A DNA stretch of 64,000 nt from Chionoecetes opilio (Eukaryota > Arthropoda > Malacostraca > Decapoda > Majidae): assembly GCA_016584305.1 (NCBI GenBank), contig JACEEZ010020504.1, positions 1 to 64,000 on the forward strand. The letters run 5' to 3'. Each line of letters starts with the position of its first letter. Within the stretch, counting starts at the first letter, position 1. Of this stretch, positions 60,105 to 64,000 are shown piece after piece. Both the position numbers and the translations under genes were made by a program. The notes beneath the pieces are model-generated. The model was not told where the DNA came from, ran no database searches, and saw only the letters and a list, made by a program, of their open reading frames with translations.

Positions 60105-62573
60105 CACTGGGGAACAAATTTTTGTTGAGTTAGGTCTGACCCCTTGTTATTAAGTAATTTTTGGGTGCTGAATCCAAACTGATCTCATTTTTTTCTCTAT
60201 CACGTCAAGTTTTTGAACTGTAGGATTTTCGTTTTCTTAAAAAAATATGAAAAATACTGTACATAACAGTAACAGTGCTTATTTTATAAAAAGTTGCAAA
60301 TGTTAACATACAATGAAAAATGAAAGAAATAGGCATGAATAGAATGTTTATTTAACATTATCATGTTTTTAGAAAGGATAAGGCTATAATTGTGTGCAGG
60401 TTAAGGTAAAAATTTACGTTTGTAGCTTTGTCTGGAGTGTTCAACTTGAGGACTATCGCTTTTTGATGCTCCAACAATAGTCAGCCATCATATGCACATC
60501 CCATCTACCCTGGTAACGTTCTTCCTAACCTTCAAATCTTGGTGAAATCGTTCACCTTGCTCGTCTCTAGCAGCACCAAGATTTTCCGGAAAGTTGGCAA
60601 GATGGCTATGCAAAAAATGTACTTTAATACTCATGTTGCAACCAAGCGCTTTGTAGCTCTCCAATAGTTTCTGAACAATTTCTGTGTAATTACTTGCACG
60701 TGTTTTTCCCAAGAAAGTTCTTGACGACGTCTTTGAATGATAGCCAAGCATTCTTTTCAAGGTCTGACATAGTACCGTTGAAATGTTCATCTTTGATGAG
60801 CTGTCGAATTTGTGGACCATCAAACACACCGGCCTTGATTTTTTCAATTGACAGTCCAGGAAATGCCAAGATGATGTACTTCAAACAGTCGCCATCATTT
60901 TGACAATGCTTTTACAAATTGTTTCATGAGACCTAGTTTTATGTGCAGAGGTGGGAATATTATTTTCTTCCTGTCAATAAGTGGCTCATGTACAATGTTA
61001 GGATCTCCAGGTTTAAGATCAGATCTCGGAGGCCAATTCGTTTGAACCCAATGCTTCTCTCGAGCTCTGCTATCCCACATACAGAGAAAGCAGGGATACT
61101 TTGTGTATCCACGTTGTTGATCAAGAAGGAAGGACACCATTTTAAGGTCAACACAGATGATCCAATTGTGTTTGTCATATTGCAATAACTCAATGACTCT
61201 CTTTACATCTCCATATTCTTCACGAAGACAGACCGAATGCCCAATAGGGACTGCGCCAAACAAATTGCCATTGTGTAGAAGGACACACTTCAAGCTCCGC
61301 TTTGAGCTATCAATAAACAATCACCATTCATTTGGATTGTAGATTGAAAGCCCTAATTCCTTCAGTAAACCAGGAATGTTATGGCAAAACACAAAACCGC
61401 TGGCACTTCGAAAGTACTGCAGAAATGTACTTTCTCTGGTTCGAAAGTATGATACCTTCACTCCTTGTTCAAGTTTGTTTTTCTCGTTCAGTCTTGATGC
61501 TAGTATTTCTGAAGCTTTTTTGGATAGGCCCAAATCACGTGCTAAATCATTCAACTCGTGCTGATCAAATCCCCTACGAACTGAATCATCGTGAATGTCA
61601 AAATCTGCATCATTGCTGTCACTGCGTTCTTCAACATTACTCAGATCTTCTAGAGGAGGTAGTTGTTCGAAAACTGGCACTGGAATTTCAGCTGAATGAG
61701 GCATTGGTCTTATAGCTGACGGTAGATTAGGATATTCTATTTTATTTTTATTTTTCTTGTTAAATCCTGATGTTTTCACTAAACAAAAGTAACAGTCTGT
61801 GGAATGATCTTTTTTGCTCTCGCCAAACCATGGGGATACCAAATGCCAACTTTTCACGTGTTCCTTTGGTCCACATCCGTAATCTCTCGACACACTGCTT
61901 GCACACTTTGTGAGGGGCCCATAGCTTGTCTTGATCACCGAGTTTCACTTTAAAATATGCGAAATATGCTTGTTTGACAAATACGCTGATGCTTGCCCTC
62001 TGACTTGGAATGGTGAAACTACCACATATATAGCAGAAGGAGTCAGGGTTGTTTAGGCATTTACGACGAGACGTAGCAGGAGCAGACATGATCTGAAACA
62101 AAAGAAATATATACCTATGTAAATAAAGCACTAAGCTGGAATAGTTACAAGCTTTGAAAACAAAACAAAAACAGCATAAAACGAAATAGAAATTACAATG
62201 GTATGTTGTTACAAGGTTAAGAGAAAAGCCATAACAAATCCTCCTAATTCCTACTATCCTAGCTTTCTGTTTGCAGATATTGATAGTACTGACCTATTGG
62301 GAGCTGCACACACCTCTCACCGCACTGTCTCAATTGTAACTGCACAAACAAGTTGCCACATAGCTCTCGATGAGTCAAATCGTAATCAGCTGGCAAGTTT
62401 TACTACAGCTCACAAGTGGAATTTTGCTTATCTGGAGGGTAAGCTGTGGAAAAAAAACTTGACGTGCTAGAAAAAAACTGACTACAGATTTGGAATCAGC
62501 ATGCCAATTTTAGTCTAAATAAGCTCAAAAATCTAACTCAACAATTTTTTTTCTTGCAAATTGTTCCCCAGTG
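60105..62573 (-). mobile_element. Complete DNA transposon, CACTGGGGAACAA ends
   Basis: Left CACTGGGGAACAAATTTTTG then TTGAGTTAG; right reversed CACTGGGGAACAATTTGCAA ... TTGTTGAGTTAG. TTA directly flanks both ends (60102-60104, 62574-62576). Length 2469, with one minus-strand gene filling most of it. CACTG ends and a 3-base duplication suit the CACTA/EnSpm side of the CMC group; a TTA target would also suit PIF/Harbinger. The superfamily is open. Confidence 0.85.
60453..62089 (-). CDS. Transposase-like protein of the 60105 element (broken)
   Basis: The start at 62089 (MSAPATSRRKCLNNP) follows TTTTGTTTCAG, a possible splice acceptor. In order: a zinc-finger-like segment with FCYICGSF, VCKQC and CYFCLVKTSG; an acidic linker (VPVFEQLPPLEDLSN); FDQHELNDLARDLGLSKKAS, EILASRLNEKN, FRTRESTFLQYF; core LFIDSSKRSLKCVLLHNG, HSVCLREEYGDVKRV, WIICVDLKMVSFLLDQQ, YPCFLCMWDSRAREKHW, EPLIDRKKIIFPPLHIKLGL; then NLGAARDEQGERFHQDLK and RYQGRW...MMADYCW to a stop at 60453. 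About 545 residues. FIDSS, CVDLK and the Glu of EQGERFHQD may be the DDE triad (inference). Damage: frameshifts near 61815, 60898, 60705 and 60520, and CGA-to-TGA at 61321-61323. The family occurs in many copies in arthropods and cnidarians. Confidence 0.75.
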
Positions 62574-62600
62574 TTATCTTTACTAGTAATGGAACATTGC

Positions 62601-62914
62601 ATTACCTTATAACAACACAATTGGTATTAATGGACATGTTATTTACCAAATAAGCAGTACATGAAAACAGCATGAATGTAATAAACAATACAGTAAAAGG
62701 CTAAGTGGCATCGTGTTGGGGCGGGGGAGTATGTAACACGTGACTCTGACACGTGACTCAGCTGGCGCAGCCTAGTCCCTCCTTCCTCACCCGCCCCAAC
62801 ACGATGCCACTTAGCCTTGTACAGTATTGTTTATTACAGCCCTGCTGTTTTCATGTACTGCTTATTGGGTAAATAACATGTCCATTAATACCAATTGTGT
62901 TGTTATAAGGTAAT
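62601..62914. repeat. Long foldback palindrome, 125-base arms
   Basis: Arms ATTACCTTATAACAACACAA...GGCTAAGTGGCATCGTGTTG (62601-62725) and their reverse (62790-62914). The 65-base loop holds CACGTGACTCTGA and CACGTGACTCAGC in tandem. No target duplication is readable. It starts 27 bases from the 60105-62573 transposon. Confidence 0.85.
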
Positions 62915-62953
62915 AAAATAGTCTATTACTACCACTGCTATTGCTACTACTAT

Positions 62954-63119
62954 CAGGAAGACTACAGCAGGAGGAACAACATTCGAATCAGCGGTGTCGA
63001 GGAGCGCGACGACGGGGAAACGTGGGAGCAGTCAGCGGCGCTGGTGTCTTCCCTGCTGGGGGATAAGCTGCAGCTGCCTGGCGTGCAGCTGGAGAGGGCC
63101 CATATAGTCCAGTCAAAAT
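62954..63119 (+). pseudogene. LINE ORF1 fragment
   Basis: One clean frame reads QEDYSRRNNIRISGVEERDD, GETWEQSAALVSSLLGDKLQ, LPGVQLERAHIVQ. The YSRRNNIRI.G start, then ...LERAH.V, is the RRM core of LINE ORF1 RNA-binding proteins (L1/CR1-like). It is cut on both sides and followed by an A run. Confidence 0.75.
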
Positions 63120-63660
63120 ACGAAAAAAAAAAAACCTTTACCCTGAACAATTCCAAGAAAACGTTTTATTGTTTGTTTTGGTAGTATTACATGTAGGGAA
63201 AAACATACTAAAAGTTTACCAAAATATGGTTACCACAAAGGGTCCAATGTGACGTCAAAGAATATGGCCGCCAAAGCTATAAAATGTTAAGGGGATCGTT
63301 TCCCCTATCGGGCAATTTTTTTTGTTATTGAACCTACAAACGTGAAAGTTGGTATATATACGTAAAATTTAATTCTAAGAACTTTTTGTTCCTAAAAAAA
63401 ATTGATTTTCCTCATAGAAAACTAATTACGGATAGAAAACGTGATTTTAGGGGGGGGGGTTTCCAAACCTACTCCTCCTTGAGTTTTTTGACGTAGGGCG
63501 ATGATATGGGTATCATTGGATGCGGAAAGACTTGGGCTACAAATTTAAGTAAGCATTTTTTTTATTTTCCTCCTCTGAAAAAGAAAAAAAAAATCAGTAG
63601 AAAGTTCAAAATGTTAGGTTAAAATCAAATTTTTTGGATTTTTTTTTTTTTTAAATTTAA
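63120..63660. other. Unassigned AT-rich sequence
   Basis: Nothing recognised apart from A, G and T runs. Confidence 0.35.
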
Positions 63661-63664
63661 TTTC

Positions 63665-63744
63665 TCGCCTTTCAGTGTCTATCATATTTTTGTATATAAG
63701 GCGACTCGCCTTTCAGCGTCTATCACATTTTTGTATATAAATAA
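63665..63744. repeat. 41-base tandem duplication
   Basis: TCGCCTTTCAGTGTCTATCA at 63665 and TCGCCTTTCAGCGTCTATCA at 63706, each followed by TTTTTGTATATAA. Confidence 0.85.
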
Positions 63745-64000
63745 AGTAGTAGGTTCGAAGATAAACCTTTTCATTAGCTGGCAACATTGCATCTTTGAGG
63801 CAAAACATCTCTTACGCAAACCAAACAAAGCACAACTGATGGCTGCTATAAAAGAACAGAGTTCAGATGACGCAGTACTCAAGGATGTACCAGAAGTGGA
63901 ACATAATGTTCTTGACGGAGGTTCTCTTCTCCATCGACTGAAGTGGTCAGAAGGAAAGACATATTGTTCAATCGCTGACGACTATGCATCTTTCACAGTA
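63745..64000 (+). CDS. Start of a PIN-like domain gene, cut by the window edge
   Basis: An open plus-strand frame runs to the window end: RKPNKAQLMAAIKEQ, then HNVLDGGSLLHRLKWSEGKT and YCSIADDYASFTV. VLDGGSLLHR...Y.SIAD.Y aligns in position with YIIIDGQALVQAIGK of the broken gene at 28749-32671, and NKAQLMAAIKE with NKAALGKILE, so this is a divergent member of the same superfamily. No stop or frameshift is seen in the last 70 codons. The N-terminal domains are not present upstream in this frame, so the piece is truncated at the 5' side or frameshifted near 63780. Confidence 0.65.

Noticed and set aside
62270..62470. Plus-strand frame inside the 60105 transposon
   Set aside because: It lies upstream of the minus-strand gene start, within the element's end region, and has no motif.

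Overview
This looks like nuclear DNA of an invertebrate animal, most likely a decapod crustacean (crab-like). The basis is a jockey-type LINE reverse transcriptase, an RTE-type LINE, a tRNA-derived SINE, and pogo, hAT and PIF/Harbinger-like elements of kinds I associate with decapod genomes, together with dense TA, GA, CA and longer tandem arrays. There are no bacterial operons, and I found no intact host gene, rRNA or tRNA gene, and no CRISPR array. Nearly every long reading frame in the window is a transposon fragment or a tandem-repeat artefact.

Consensus quality is uneven. Roughly 1-18350, 19480-27000 and 40560-46550 carry inflated homopolymers and scrambled frames, as expected from unpolished long reads over high-copy repeats. 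About 27000-40500 and 46600-64000 read cleanly. Frameshifts in the poor zones should not be read as biology.

Layout. 1300-6700: a dispersed repeat (called R1 here) holding foldback elements whose arms are about 21-bp tandem repeats, plus a short hAT-like element. 6900-13175: a very GC-rich block ending in a LINE 3' tail. 13466-14113: a pogo-like element carrying a SINE piece. 14522-15059: a short inverted-repeat element. 15100-18945: an RTE-type LINE split by a 2.7-kb Tigger/pogo-like insertion. 20490-20850: a SINE. 21500-27870: a tandem duplication of about 3 kb; each copy has a 78-bp satellite interrupted by a pogo-like element. 28320-32671: SINE, then a broken multi-domain gene of an invertebrate mobile-type family, itself hit by two insertions. 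33190-33780: LINE tail. 34361-37648: a complete DNA transposon with long terminal inverted repeats and a GC-rich transposase-like gene. 38823-40130: a third pogo-like copy and a solitary end related to the previous transposon, both in TA microsatellites. 40500-46270: a second R1 copy, hAT transposase remnant and more short elements. 46600-64000: two PIF/Harbinger-like short elements, three long foldback palindromes, a Tc1-like fragment, two large minisatellites, a second complete DNA transposon (60105-62573), a LINE ORF1 fragment, and at the right edge the start of a gene related to the one at 28749-32671.

The window is therefore a layered record of nested insertions. The most informative parts are the two complete transposons with captive genes (34361-37648, 60105-62573), the foldback elements with satellite arms, and several insertions whose pre-insertion sequence can be reconstructed from within the window.
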